From: Phycisphaeraceae bacterium
GTDB lineage: Bacteria; Planctomycetota; Phycisphaerae; Phycisphaerales; Phycisphaeraceae
Assembly (NCBI GenBank): GCA_002704825.1
Contig: PAIY01000093.1
Span: forward strand, 1 to 64,000
Direction: 5' to 3'
DNA length: 64,000 nt
Below are positions 53,359-62,064 of the stretch, piece by piece. Under the pieces are notes generated by a model. The model was not told where the DNA came from, did not search any database, and was given only the letters and a program-made list of their open reading frames with translations. Numbering within the stretch: the stretch's first letter is position 1; every line of letters starts with the position of its first letter. A program made the position numbers and the translations under genes.

Positions 53359-54411
53359 ATGCAAAATCTCCCACTCCAAAACGGTCCTATTCAATTTGCC
53401 GGTCACATCAGTCTCGAAAGATCGGATGACGGGATTCGTCCCTGGCGTCTACGATTTGATGACCTGCCGTTGTATCACCATGAGGGGCTGATCGGTCGTG
53501 CCTCATCACCATCCGGTGTTCGCATGAATCTCATCAGTGACACCAGCACGCTGACCGTCACCGCGACACACAAACCTTACACCGACGAACAAAACATGGA
53601 CGCGTGGTTCCGCATGGACCTCACCGTGGATGGCAAGTTCCACCAACGCGTCAAACTCCCCAACGAGATTGGCAAAGTTGGTGAATTCAAATTCATCGAC
53701 ATCCCCGAAGGCGAACACCGTCTGGAGATTTGGCTTGACCAGTTCCACCCGACACTGGTGCAGAACGTGGCCATCGATGATAACGCCGCCGCCAAACCGT
53801 TTAATGACACCCGCACCAAGTGGCTGACCTATGGCAGTTCCATCACCCATGGTCGTCAGGCACACGGCCCCTCGGAAGTCTGGCCCGCATTGGTTGCTGC
53901 ACAGTGTGACCTGAACGTCACCTCACTGGGCTTTGGCGGCCAATGTCACCTTGACCCCATGGTGCTCAACGATATCCGCGGCAGTTCAGCAGACATCATC
54001 AGTTGCTGCGTTGGCATCAACATCCAGGGCAGTTGCAGCTACAACGAACGCTCCTTCATCCCCAATGTCATCGGCATGATCAAGACCATCCGAGAAGGGC
54101 ACCCCGTTACGCCTCTGATGATCATCTCGCCCATCAGTTCCCCACCCCGCGAAGACATCCCCAATGGCGTGGGCATGTCACTGAGCGATTACCGCAACCA
54201 GGTCAAGCTCGCTGTCCAAACCGTGCAGAAGCACGACAACGACCAACACCTGTTCTACTTCGACGGCCTGGAACTCTTCGGCCCGGATATGGTCGACCAC
54301 ATGCCCGACCAACTCCACCCCGACGGAGATGGCATTCACCTGCTGGGCAATAGCGTCGCAGAGAAAATCATGCCGGTCTTACTCGGCGATCTGAAAAACC
54401 GCGACCAATAA
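53359..54411 (+). CDS. SGNH/GDSL-type esterase with N-terminal beta-sandwich
   Basis: A 350-residue two-domain protein: an N-terminal jelly-roll-like region (about 1-145) and an SGNH hydrolase domain. Block I is KWLTYGSSITHG with the Ser nucleophile near 158, block III is VGINIQGS where Gly-x-Asn is replaced by Asn-Ile-Gln, and block V is DQLHPDGDGIH with the Asp-His pair. The layout resembles CE2-type sugar esterases. No signal peptide. ATG at 53359 is assumed from the domain start; no clear ribosome site. Substrate unknown. Confidence 0.8.
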   Translation: MQNLPLQNGPIQFAGHISLERSDDGIRPWRLRFDDLPLYHHEGLIGRASSPSGVRMNLISDTSTLTVTATHKPYTDEQNMDAWFRMDLTVDGKFHQRVKLPNEIGKVGEFKFIDIPEGEHRLEIWLDQFHPTLVQNVAIDDNAAAKPFNDTRTKWLTYGSSITHGRQAHGPSEVWPALVAAQCDLNVTSLGFGGQCHLDPMVLNDIRGSSADIISCCVGINIQGSCSYNERSFIPNVIGMIKTIREGHPVTPLMIISPISSPPREDIPNGVGMSLSDYRNQVKLAVQTVQKHDNDQHLFYFDGLELFGPDMVDHMPDQLHPDGDGIHLLGNSVAEKIMPVLLGDLKNRDQ

Positions 54412-54455
54412 ACCGCTTGCGGTTTAGCGCGAATCTATATTGAAGTTTGTGAAAA

Positions 54456-54568
54456 TGGCCGGGGTTGGATTCGAACCAACACTATGCCGCATTCGCGACA
54501 TTTGAGGTGTAAACCACCCCAAAACGAGTTTCAAACTCGCCGGTATTCCCAGTTATACCTACCCGGCC
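54456..54568 (-). tRNA. Unusual long tRNA, anticodon UGA (tRNA-Ser-like)
   Basis: A 113-nt cloverleaf on the minus strand. Acceptor GGCCGGG/CCCGGCC (7 bp), T8, D arm GGTA/TACC, anticodon stem GCGAG/CTCGT with loop TTTGAAA (anticodon TGA, reading UCA), T arm GTTGG-TTCGAAT-CCAAC. Between anticodon and T stems lie 43 nt that fold into two hairpins: 9 bp (54515-54501 side with loop GTTTA) and 6 bp with loop GAAT. Class II tRNAs normally have one arm of under 25 nt. Discriminator is A where bacterial tRNA-Ser usually has G; no CCA is encoded; position 14 is T rather than A. Decoding identity Ser is by anticodon only; it could be a divergent or non-functional copy. Confidence 0.8.
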
Positions 54569-54608
54569 GAATAGTTGATGCTAATCAGAAGCGTCGTAAA
54601 TGTCACGT

Positions 54609-55985
54609 TCACCCCAGATAAGCCTGATGTAAAATCTCCACCGGATGTTCGGTCGTCAAACTCACACCCAACCGTTTGGCTTCGGATGAAATCTGCATGG
54701 CGCAGCCCACGTTGCTCATGACCACGATCGAGGCACCGCTTTCCTGGATGTGACGGATTTTGCGTTCGGCTAAATCCATGGCCATCTCCGGCTGAGTCAG
54801 GTTATATGTCCCGGCAGCACCGCAGCAAAAATCGGCTTCCTCAAGGGGAACAATCTTCAAACCCATCACCCGTTTGAGCAAACGCAACGGTGGATCGCCA
54901 GCACGTTGAGCGTGAAGCAAGTGACAGGCATGGTGATACGTGATCGTCTTGGCAACGCGATTCGACGGTGTCGGCGGATCAAGCTCATCAATCAATTCGC
55001 AGACATCACGCACACGACTCACAAAATCCACAGCTTGATCGGCATACTGCGCATCATCACGAAGCAGGTGATCAAACTCACGCAAGCCTGCACCACAACC
55101 TGCAATGTTATTCACAATGAAGTCCGGCTTGTCTTTGACGTTCAGATACGCCTTGATGTTCTGACGGGCAAAGTCGCGGGCGCCTTTGTCTTCACCGGCA
55201 TGATGATGAATCGCACCACAGCAGGTTGCTTTACGCGGGACGATGATTTCACAGCCTAAGTGTTGGAGGACTTCAATGGTTTTGCGGTTCACGTCCTGAT
55301 ACATCACACTGCCGACACAGCCGGGGAACATGGCAACGCGGGCGCGCGGCTTGCCAGCCACGGTGTTGTCCGTTGGCGGGTAGTAGGCTTGCAGACCGCG
55401 TTCCCAAAGCGGCCCGTCATCCGGGAGCATCTGCTGCATCTTCTGGAATTGATTGGGCAGTGCCTTGGTCAAGCCGGACTTGAGAACGAGTTTGTACAGG
55501 CCGATTTTCTGCATGATCCGCACGGGTAAAAGCAACAGCTTCAAACGCAGCGGCTTGGTAAACCCATACAGGAAAATCGACTGCACCAGTTTGTCGGTGA
55601 ACTTGAATTTGCGCTTGGGTTTGAGTTTGGCGCGGGTGTCTTCAAGCAACTCGTGATACACCACGCCCGATGGGCAGATCGTTTCACAGGCCTGACAATC
55701 CAGACACAGATCAAGGTGTTTAAGCACATTGTCTGTCGGTTCAACGACACCGTCGGCCAAACCCTTCATCATGTAAATCCGGCCACGCGGTGAGTCGGAC
55801 TCCAGGCCGTTTTGCGTGTACGTCGGGCAGACGGGTAAACACAAACCACAGTGCACGCAGGACAGCGCGCGATCGTAAGCATGATCATCCAGATTCAGGA
55901 TATCCAGGCCAACGGGTTTGCTGGTTGCCTGATTTCCCAGGCCGGAGACGACTTTGCAGGATGTCGGATTGGAGGTCTGCGTCAT
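54609..55985 (-). CDS. glcF: Glycolate oxidase iron-sulfur subunit
   Basis: A 458-residue electron-transfer subunit. Two 4Fe-4S motifs near the N-terminus (CVHCGLCLPVCP and CLDCQACETICP) are followed by two CCG-type domains (KATCCGAIHHHAG near 255 and ADFCCGAAGTYN near 390). With GlcD and GlcE it oxidises glycolate to glyoxylate and passes electrons to the respiratory chain. Last gene of the glcDEF operon; its ATG overlaps the glcE stop by four bases. Confidence 0.95.
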   Translation of the reverse strand: MTQTSNPTSCKVVSGLGNQATSKPVGLDILNLDDHAYDRALSCVHCGLCLPVCPTYTQNGLESDSPRGRIYMMKGLADGVVEPTDNVLKHLDLCLDCQACETICPSGVVYHELLEDTRAKLKPKRKFKFTDKLVQSIFLYGFTKPLRLKLLLLPVRIMQKIGLYKLVLKSGLTKALPNQFQKMQQMLPDDGPLWERGLQAYYPPTDNTVAGKPRARVAMFPGCVGSVMYQDVNRKTIEVLQHLGCEIIVPRKATCCGAIHHHAGEDKGARDFARQNIKAYLNVKDKPDFIVNNIAGCGAGLREFDHLLRDDAQYADQAVDFVSRVRDVCELIDELDPPTPSNRVAKTITYHHACHLLHAQRAGDPPLRLLKRVMGLKIVPLEEADFCCGAAGTYNLTQPEMAMDLAERKIRHIQESGASIVVMSNVGCAMQISSEAKRLGVSLTTEHPVEILHQAYLG

Positions 55986-57139
55986 GCCGATGCCCCCGTT
56001 TCGATAAAGCGTCCCGGGTTAAATAAATTCAGGGGGTCCATGGTCTTTTTGATGCGACTGAGAAAAGTCCAGTCAGGTTGCTCGGGTGCAAAGGGGGTGA
56101 CGCAGGAAGTCCGGCCGTCATCATAAACCGGTGGGATGATCCACTGACGCATCCCGCCGATGGCCTGCAAGGTGTCCTGTAATTTCAGATCCATTTCAGA
56201 AGTCAGCGCACCGGCAGCAAGCAGGCAGCCATGCGCGGGGTAGCCACCGATCTGTGTGACGCCCATGTCAGCAAGCGTGTTGGCAAGCATGGGAATCTCA
56301 CGCGGGGGGCAGATGGCTTTGACGAGTGTTTTGGTTTTGCGTTGCCAGCTTCGACCTTGATTGCCGAACTTCAAATGCTCGGGCACGGTGACGCGACGCT
56401 CGTCGGTTAACTCGATGTCATCAATGTCAGCAATCGAATCTTTCAGAGCGTTCACCTGCACGTCATTGGCTTTGGTGTTGCCCAGGTAACCAAGCTCAAC
56501 ATGCCAGGCATCACCGAGGCGACGCAGGTAAATGGAACTTGGATAGGCAGGGGATAACATCCAGTCGGTGATCTGCTGAGGCAGGAGGTCCAGCGACTTG
56601 AATTCCAGATCAATGCGGGCGACTTCGGCGGGCAAAGCATATGTCCGCAGCGTTGCCTGATGGACAATGCCAAGTTCACCCATCGAGCCGATCATCAAGC
56701 GCGTGACATCCAGGCCTGCAACGTTCTTGACGGTGCGCCCGCCAACGTGAATGTCGTTGGCATGGTTGTCCAGGTAGTGCAGCCCCAGCAGTTGATCACG
56801 CATTGAGCCATAGCGAAGGCGCAGTGAGCCGTAGACATTGTGATTGATCACTTCGCCGAGTGTCAGATCGTCATCACAGTTAATGGGGATGAACTGACCT
56901 TGCTCAAAGAGTTGGGCGTTGAGTTGACCGATGGTGATGCCTGCATGGGCGCGGACGGTGAAGTCGTTGACGTAGTGTTCGACGATGTCGCCAGCGAGGG
57001 TGTAGGGGGTGTGCTTCTCAGGGGGCAGGTGTCCGAGTTTGGCATGATAAATGCCGTAGTCCACCAGCGGTGTCTGGGTGTTGCGTGCTTCGTTGACTGT
57101 GTCGGTGAGTTGTTCTAGTGAAGAAAGAGTTAATGTCAC
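55982..57139 (-). CDS. glcE: Glycolate oxidase FAD-binding subunit
   Basis: A 385-residue FAD-linked oxidase of the PCMH type, shorter than GlcD as usual. Visible blocks: VRAHAGITIGQLNAQL, the FAD-contact region LTLGEVINHNVYGSLRLRYGSMRDQLLG, VGGRTVKNVAGLDVTRLMIGSMGELGI and the C-terminal DPLNLFNPGRF. Overlaps glcD by four bases upstream and glcF by four bases downstream, so translation is coupled. Confidence 0.93.
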   Translation of the reverse strand: MTLTLSSLEQLTDTVNEARNTQTPLVDYGIYHAKLGHLPPEKHTPYTLAGDIVEHYVNDFTVRAHAGITIGQLNAQLFEQGQFIPINCDDDLTLGEVINHNVYGSLRLRYGSMRDQLLGLHYLDNHANDIHVGGRTVKNVAGLDVTRLMIGSMGELGIVHQATLRTYALPAEVARIDLEFKSLDLLPQQITDWMLSPAYPSSIYLRRLGDAWHVELGYLGNTKANDVQVNALKDSIADIDDIELTDERRVTVPEHLKFGNQGRSWQRKTKTLVKAICPPREIPMLANTLADMGVTQIGGYPAHGCLLAAGALTSEMDLKLQDTLQAIGGMRQWIIPPVYDDGRTSCVTPFAPEQPDWTFLSRIKKTMDPLNLFNPGRFIETGASA

Positions 57140-58578
57140 ATCGCACCTCCGGGCACATTGGCCAGTGGGGATTGATGCAACTCGATGACCATCTTGTCAC
57201 TGGGGATAAGCTTGGCGTCGTTGAATTGTTGTTTGGGGTCGAAGGCTTTTTTCAGATCAAGGAACATTTTCAAAGTCGGTTTGTCGAACATGGCATGCAT
57301 GAGTGCGAGTTTTTCCACGCCCACGCCGTGTTCACCGGTGATCGTACCACCGACGGAAACGCAGTATTCGAGGATTTTCTCACTGGCTTGCATGACACGC
57401 TGGACTTCTTCGGGTTTGTCTTCGTTAAACAGCAGGATGGGATGGATGTTGCCATCACCAGCATGAAAGACGTTGTTGATTTGCAGGCCGTATTCCTTGC
57501 CGATCTGGGTGACCCTGGCAACGACTTCGGGGAGCATTGACCGGGGCACGCAGGCATCCATCGTGCAGTAACTGCGACTGATCCGACCGATGGCACCAAA
57601 CGTCTTCTTGCGTGCAGACCACAACTCTGCCCGACGTGCAGCGTCTTTACAAAACTGAATGTCAAAGGCATGGTTGGCTTTGGCGATGTCGATGATGATT
57701 TTCATTTCGTCATCCAGAATCTCATCCACGCCATCGACTTCAATGAGCAGCAGGGCACCGGCGGTCGTGTCAAAGCCGAAGTGAAACGCGTTTTCGACCA
57801 CCTGAATCATCGTGCCATCCATCATCTCCATACTGGTGGGGAGGATGCCCGAGGCGATGACGTCGGCGACGGTTTGGCAGGCATCAAAGTTGGATTTGAA
57901 CACCGCGTAAATCGTGCGAAACGCCTTGGGATCGGGAACCAGGCGACACCACACGCGGGTGACAATGCCCAGGATACCTTCACTGCCACAGATCACCCCC
58001 GGTAAGTCAGGGCCGATGCCGTCGTAGCATTGGTTGGCACGGGTGAGCAGAATCTCGCCATCGGGTAAGACCACTTCCAAACCTAAAATGTGATTCGTGG
58101 TTACGCCATGTTTGAGCGTGTTGATCCCGCCGGCATTGGTGCAGACATTGCCGCCGATGGTTGCAGCGCGTTGGCTGGATGGGTCAGGCGAAAAGCGCAG
58201 TCCGGTGCAGGCGATGGCGTCAGTCAACGAGGTGTTGCGACAACCCGATTGCACCACGGCCACGCGGTTCTCCAGGTCGACTTTGTGAATCGCCGTCATC
58301 CGACTGGTGCAAATGATCACGCCTTGGTCGTAGACCACGCTGCCGCCCGCCAGGCCGGTCCCACTGCCACGCGGGACGATGGCAAGGTCATGCATGTTGA
58401 GTGCCTTGACCACCGCGCTGACCTGCTCGGTGTTTTCAGGGAACACCACCGCCAGCGGCATGCCCTTGGCAATGGGAAAGCCGTCACATTCATAAACACG
58501 CAACTCGTTGGGGTCGATGACAATGTTCTTCTCACCCACCACGCGCGTCAGTTCTTCAATGACTGGATGCATCTGCAT
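57136..58578 (-). CDS. glcD: Glycolate oxidase catalytic subunit
   Basis: A 480-residue FAD oxidase. PCMH domain with VPRGSGTGLAGGSV near 68, the block PDPSSQRAATIGGNVCTNAGG near 128 and the C-terminal catalytic part NVFHAGDGNIHPILLF and TGEHGVGVEKLALM, where the His residues are those expected at the active site of GlcD/D-lactate dehydrogenase-type enzymes. D-lactate use cannot be excluded, but linkage to glcE and glcF favours glycolate. First gene of the operon; start at the first ATG or two codons later. Confidence 0.95.
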   Translation of the reverse strand: MQMHPVIEELTRVVGEKNIVIDPNELRVYECDGFPIAKGMPLAVVFPENTEQVSAVVKALNMHDLAIVPRGSGTGLAGGSVVYDQGVIICTSRMTAIHKVDLENRVAVVQSGCRNTSLTDAIACTGLRFSPDPSSQRAATIGGNVCTNAGGINTLKHGVTTNHILGLEVVLPDGEILLTRANQCYDGIGPDLPGVICGSEGILGIVTRVWCRLVPDPKAFRTIYAVFKSNFDACQTVADVIASGILPTSMEMMDGTMIQVVENAFHFGFDTTAGALLLIEVDGVDEILDDEMKIIIDIAKANHAFDIQFCKDAARRAELWSARKKTFGAIGRISRSYCTMDACVPRSMLPEVVARVTQIGKEYGLQINNVFHAGDGNIHPILLFNEDKPEEVQRVMQASEKILEYCVSVGGTITGEHGVGVEKLALMHAMFDKPTLKMFLDLKKAFDPKQQFNDAKLIPSDKMVIELHQSPLANVPGGAM

Positions 58579-58728
58579 AAGCCAGTCAGTTTACCCGCCT
58601 TGCGTTTGTCCATGCAAAGTCATGAAGCGTTTTTGTCTTCCTAATCAGGACTTCTGTGCAAAAATCAGGGGTTTTGTTCAAACATGGTGAACGAAAATGA
58701 ACGTTGGAACTTCCGATCATTCCATATC

Positions 58729-58994
58729 GTTTATCTCCACCTGCTGTCATTCCCACGCAGGGACATGATGCACGTCGTTCTTAAAGTTGAGCACCGGGTG
58801 TCAACCCGGCGCCCGTTGTGCATACGTTCATCCTGGGGGGCACCGGGTTCACACCCGGTGCTCAACTTATCAAGCGTTGTGTCGAGTAAGTTCGACCCTT
58901 CAATCATCACTTGCCATGCAAACACTTGTAAAACGACGTGCATCATGTCCCTGCGCGGGAGTGACGAAATCGACGAAAACATGGAGATTCATTG
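58729..58994. repeat. Nested inverted-repeat element (about 265 bp)
   Basis: Outer arms 58746-58779 and 58932-58965 are inverted over 34 nt with two transitions (GTCA(T/C)TCCC(A/G)CGCAGGG... ). Inside, 58786-58809 and 58843-58866 are inverted over 24 nt with one difference (GTTGAGCACCGGGTGT...). Short end flanks ATCTCCA / TGGAGAT are also inverted, and these flanks plus GTCA-TCCCG-GCAGG match the element at 30904-31036. It fills the gene-free stretch between glcD and the SGNH gene (58579-59121). Mobile-element-like non-coding repeat by structure; no transposase seen. Confidence 0.8.
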
Positions 58995-59121
58995 TTTGCA
59001 CTGCACGATGGTCATGATTCATCACCAGGCAGATTGCACACAAGAATCAATGCAAGTTTTAAAACAGTCACCCCTCAGCAGTGAATTCGCTAAACTGATT
59101 TCTCAGGAGATTCAATCGCCG

Positions 59122-59742
59122 ATGAAAAAACTCATTGTGATACTTGCGTTATTGCTAGTTGTGTCATTGGTAGGCTGGTGGCTCTTGGGTGGCGAATCAA
59201 GCTATCCCATCACCAATGCCAACCCCACCGGCACGACCATCATCGCATTTGGGGACTCACTGACCGAAGGCAAAGGCGCAGGCAAGGAGCTTGCCTATCC
59301 CGCGATTCTCTCTGAAAAAACAGGGGTTCAGATTCTGAACATGGGCGTCTCAGGTGACACGGCAGCGGACGGCCTTAAGCGTTTGGATCGTGATGTTTTG
59401 TCCCGTGATCCCAAGATTGTCTTGCTGGCATTTGGGGGCAATGACTTTTTGCGTAAGCTCGACAAAAACGCTACCTTTGACCAACTCCGCCAGATGATCA
59501 GGGCGATTCAGCAGACCGGCGCCCTGGTGATTTTAATCTCAGTTGACTTCCCCCTGGGCGGTTCGTGGACGCGCATGTACCGCGAGTTGGCCCAGGAGAC
59601 CGGCTGCCCGCATGTCCCGGACCAGTTGGGTGGGATCTTCGGGCATCGGGATTTGATGTCCGATGAAGTACATCCCAATGCCAAGGGGTATGCCATCATG
59701 GCTGAGAAAATCGAGCCGGTCCTCAGGAACTATTTAGATTAA
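59122..59742 (+). CDS. Exported SGNH hydrolase (TesA-like arylesterase/lysophospholipase)
   Basis: A 206-residue protein with an N-terminal signal anchor (about 1-20, LIVILALLLVVSLVGWWLL) and a compact SGNH domain: IIAFGDSLTEGKG (Ser near 47), LNMGVSGDTAADGLKRL, LLAFGGNDFLRK and DEVHPNAKGYAIMA hold blocks I, II, III and V with all four catalytic residues. Length and order match E. coli TesA-type esterases. The ATG at 59122 is chosen because it starts the hydrophobic helix; the region before it is a repeat element. AGGAG is twelve bases away, rather far. Thirty-three bases before the sulfatase gene. Confidence 0.88.
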   Translation: MKKLIVILALLLVVSLVGWWLLGGESSYPITNANPTGTTIIAFGDSLTEGKGAGKELAYPAILSEKTGVQILNMGVSGDTAADGLKRLDRDVLSRDPKIVLLAFGGNDFLRKLDKNATFDQLRQMIRAIQQTGALVILISVDFPLGGSWTRMYRELAQETGCPHVPDQLGGIFGHRDLMSDEVHPNAKGYAIMAEKIEPVLRNYLD

Positions 59743-59775
59743 ATATCAAGCATTGAACACCACGCAGGAGTGAAC

Positions 59776-61101
59776 ATGAAACCGTTGAACATCATCTATA
59801 TCCATTCACATGACACCGGCCGATACATTCAGCCTTACGGTCACAACATCGACACGCCCAACATGCAGCAGCTTGCAGAGGAAGGCGTGCTTTTCCGCAA
59901 GACGTTCTGTGCGGGTCCGACCTGTTCGCCATCGCGTGCCGGACTCCTGACGGGGCAGTGGCCGCATTGCGTGGGGATGCTCGGCTTGGCGCATCGCGGC
60001 TTTAAGCTCAACGATTATTCGCAGCATCTGTCTGCGTTTCTCAATCGCAACGGCTATCACACCGCGCTGGCAGGATTCCAGCATGAAGCGTCGGGCAAGT
60101 TTGCGCCACCCTTTGAAGTCCTGACCTACGACAGGTTCTCCGAACGTGAAGCGGACAATCCCGAAAAACTCGAACGCCAGGATTGGGCTGCCAACTTCAT
60201 CAAGCAGGATCACGACAAACCGTTTTTCCTCTCGGTTGGCTTTTTTGAAACCCATCGCGAATTTCCCAAGGAGCCTGATCCCCGTGACGATCCGCGATAC
60301 GCCCTGCCCCCAACTCCACTGCCTGACAACGAGCAGACACGCTACGACATGGCATGCTTCAAGTCCATGGCAAGGACACTCGACGAAAAAATGGGCGTGG
60401 TCTTCAAAGCGGTCAAAGACGCTGGCATCGAAGACAACACCCTGATCATCTGCACCACCGACCACGGCATTGCCTTCCCTGCCATGAAGTGTTCCATGAC
60501 CGACTTTGGCATCGGTGTCATGCTCATTGTCAAAGGTCCCCAAGGTTTCACCGGCGGAAAAGTCGTCGATGGCATGGTCAGTCACATCGACCTCTTCCCA
60601 ACCATCTGTGAACTCACCGGTCTGGACAAACCCGACTACCTGCAAGGCAAGAGCATCATGCCGATGGTCAACGGCGATGTCGATGAAGTTAATGACGCGG
60701 TCTTCTCGGAAGTGACGCATCATGCAGCTTACGAACCCAAGCGTTGCGTACGCACCAAGCGTTACAAGTACATCCGCCGCTTGGATGATGACTTTGATAC
60801 CACGGTGATGCCCAACTGTGATGACAGTATCTCCAAGACGCATTGGGCCAACTACCAATGGGCCAAAGCCAATGTTCCCAAGGAACAGCTTTACGATCTG
60901 GAGTTTGATCCCAACGAAATGGCCAACCTTGTCGATCGTCCCGACATGCAGGATGTGCTTACCGACATGCGTAAGCGCCTTGATGATTGGATGGCAAAGA
61001 CTAACGATCCGATTCTCAATGGCCCGGTTAAAGTCCCAAGCGGTGGGGCGGAGACACCACAGGATGTCTATTCACCCCGTGAAGCAGTGACGATCCCGTA
61101 A
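59776..61101 (+). CDS. Type I sulfatase (cytoplasmic, N-sulfoglucosamine-sulfohydrolase-like)
   Basis: A 441-residue S1-type sulfatase. The formylglycine motif is CSPSRAGLLTG with Cys50, which a maturase converts; metal residues include HSHDTGR at the start, where the first Asp-Asp pair of most sulfatases is HDTG, and TTDHGIAFP near 230. This variant start is typical of heparan N-sulfatase-like members. No signal peptide, so unlike most planctomycete sulfatases it appears cytoplasmic. AGGAG lies five bases before the ATG at 59776. Probably co-transcribed with the SGNH hydrolase; ends at a terminator. Confidence 0.92.
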   Translation: MKPLNIIYIHSHDTGRYIQPYGHNIDTPNMQQLAEEGVLFRKTFCAGPTCSPSRAGLLTGQWPHCVGMLGLAHRGFKLNDYSQHLSAFLNRNGYHTALAGFQHEASGKFAPPFEVLTYDRFSEREADNPEKLERQDWAANFIKQDHDKPFFLSVGFFETHREFPKEPDPRDDPRYALPPTPLPDNEQTRYDMACFKSMARTLDEKMGVVFKAVKDAGIEDNTLIICTTDHGIAFPAMKCSMTDFGIGVMLIVKGPQGFTGGKVVDGMVSHIDLFPTICELTGLDKPDYLQGKSIMPMVNGDVDEVNDAVFSEVTHHAAYEPKRCVRTKRYKYIRRLDDDFDTTVMPNCDDSISKTHWANYQWAKANVPKEQLYDLEFDPNEMANLVDRPDMQDVLTDMRKRLDDWMAKTNDPILNGPVKVPSGGAETPQDVYSPREAVTIP

Positions 61102-61130
61102 GACACAACGAACCATTCAATCAAACAGAA

Positions 61131-61164
61131 AACGCACGTGACGGCTGAGATCACGTGCGTTTTT
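61131..61164. terminator. Bidirectional rho-independent terminator
   Basis: An 11-base perfect stem (AACGCACGTGA 61131-61141 with TCACGTGCGTT 61151-61161), 9-base loop and T run. Between the convergent sulfatase and FkbM genes. Confidence 0.9.
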
Positions 61165-61195
61165 CTGTTTTGGTGGTTAATGTTTTCGCCGGTGT

Positions 61196-62020
61196 TTATG
61201 CAGCAATCAGTGGATGATTGCTTTCATGAAGATCGCGACGGATGGCAACGAACTCATAGCAGCGTCGATCCCAGGCTTTGTTGATGCCGATGTTGTGACT
61301 TTCATCGATGAGATTGCAGAAGTCCCAATCTTTGACGCCATGCAACTCACCGACAAGGGCTTGAGCATTGCGATAGATAGTCGACGGTGTGCCTTGCAGG
61401 ATGGCATACTCCGAACCTTCGGTGTCGAGTTTGAACAGATCAACCTGCATGATGCCCAGTTCATCCATCACATCACCGACGGTCCGCACGGGCAGTTCGA
61501 CTGCACGTTCATCATCACCGCCGACTTTGCAGAACGTCCCGCCGCCGAAGCTGTTGGGATTGGCGGACATGTTATAGGTGAAACTGCCCACAGAGTCGGA
61601 GACACCGTAAGGCAGGATGGTCACGCGGTCACCAAACTGCTCGACATTTTCCCGCAGAATCGCAAGGTTGTCCGGCAGCGGTTCAAAGCAGTAAATCTGT
61701 GCGTTGGGATAGGTCATTGCAAAGTACGACGCGGTCATGCCGATGTTCGCACCGCAGTCGAAAATGATCTTGGGTTGAACTTGTCTAGGCAGGTGATACA
61801 TGCACTGCGCCTGGTAAATCATCGTCACCAGGTCCACGTCCGTGGTCCCCAATCGCACATGAAGCGTGGCCGACTGTCCATTGTGATGCACCTTGACGCA
61901 GGCCAGTTCGTGACCCGTTTCAGTGATCCGACCGGTGGGCTGAATCTTGAATCCACGGAGTTTACGGGCCAATCTGGCGAGCATGGCATTGGAGGGTGTG
62001 TTGATGGTCATTTGAGACAT
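61196..62020 (-). CDS. FkbM-family SAM-dependent methyltransferase
   Basis: A 274-residue methyltransferase. Motif I is IIFDCGANIGMTASYFA near 95, followed by IYCFEPLPDNLAILREN, and the FkbM block VDLFKLDTEGSEYAILQG near 200. Members O-methylate sugars and other hydroxyl groups, often in polysaccharide loci. The ATG at 62020 begins the homologous-looking part; an in-frame upstream extension overlaps the preceding gene. It follows a family 2 glycosyltransferase gene by 44 bases, supporting a glycan-decorating role. Confidence 0.88.
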   Translation of the reverse strand: MSQMTINTPSNAMLARLARKLRGFKIQPTGRITETGHELACVKVHHNGQSATLHVRLGTTDVDLVTMIYQAQCMYHLPRQVQPKIIFDCGANIGMTASYFAMTYPNAQIYCFEPLPDNLAILRENVEQFGDRVTILPYGVSDSVGSFTYNMSANPNSFGGGTFCKVGGDDERAVELPVRTVGDVMDELGIMQVDLFKLDTEGSEYAILQGTPSTIYRNAQALVGELHGVKDWDFCNLIDESHNIGINKAWDRRCYEFVAIRRDLHESNHPLIAA

Positions 62021-62064
62021 GGGACAAATCCAGTTATTTAAAAAGTCAGTCAAATTATTGGGTG

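Noticed and set aside
54409-54426. TAAACCGC-TT-GCGGTTTA hairpin after the SGNH esterase gene
   Set aside because: Short loop and no T run; could be a small repeat but not supported as a terminator.
54456-54568. Selenocysteine tRNA
   Set aside because: The anticodon is UGA, not UCA, and the acceptor and D stems are of normal length, so tRNA-Sec is excluded.
59806-60858. 350-codon frame antisense to the sulfatase gene
   Set aside because: The sulfatase has complete motifs; the antisense frame has no family blocks and shadow-like composition.
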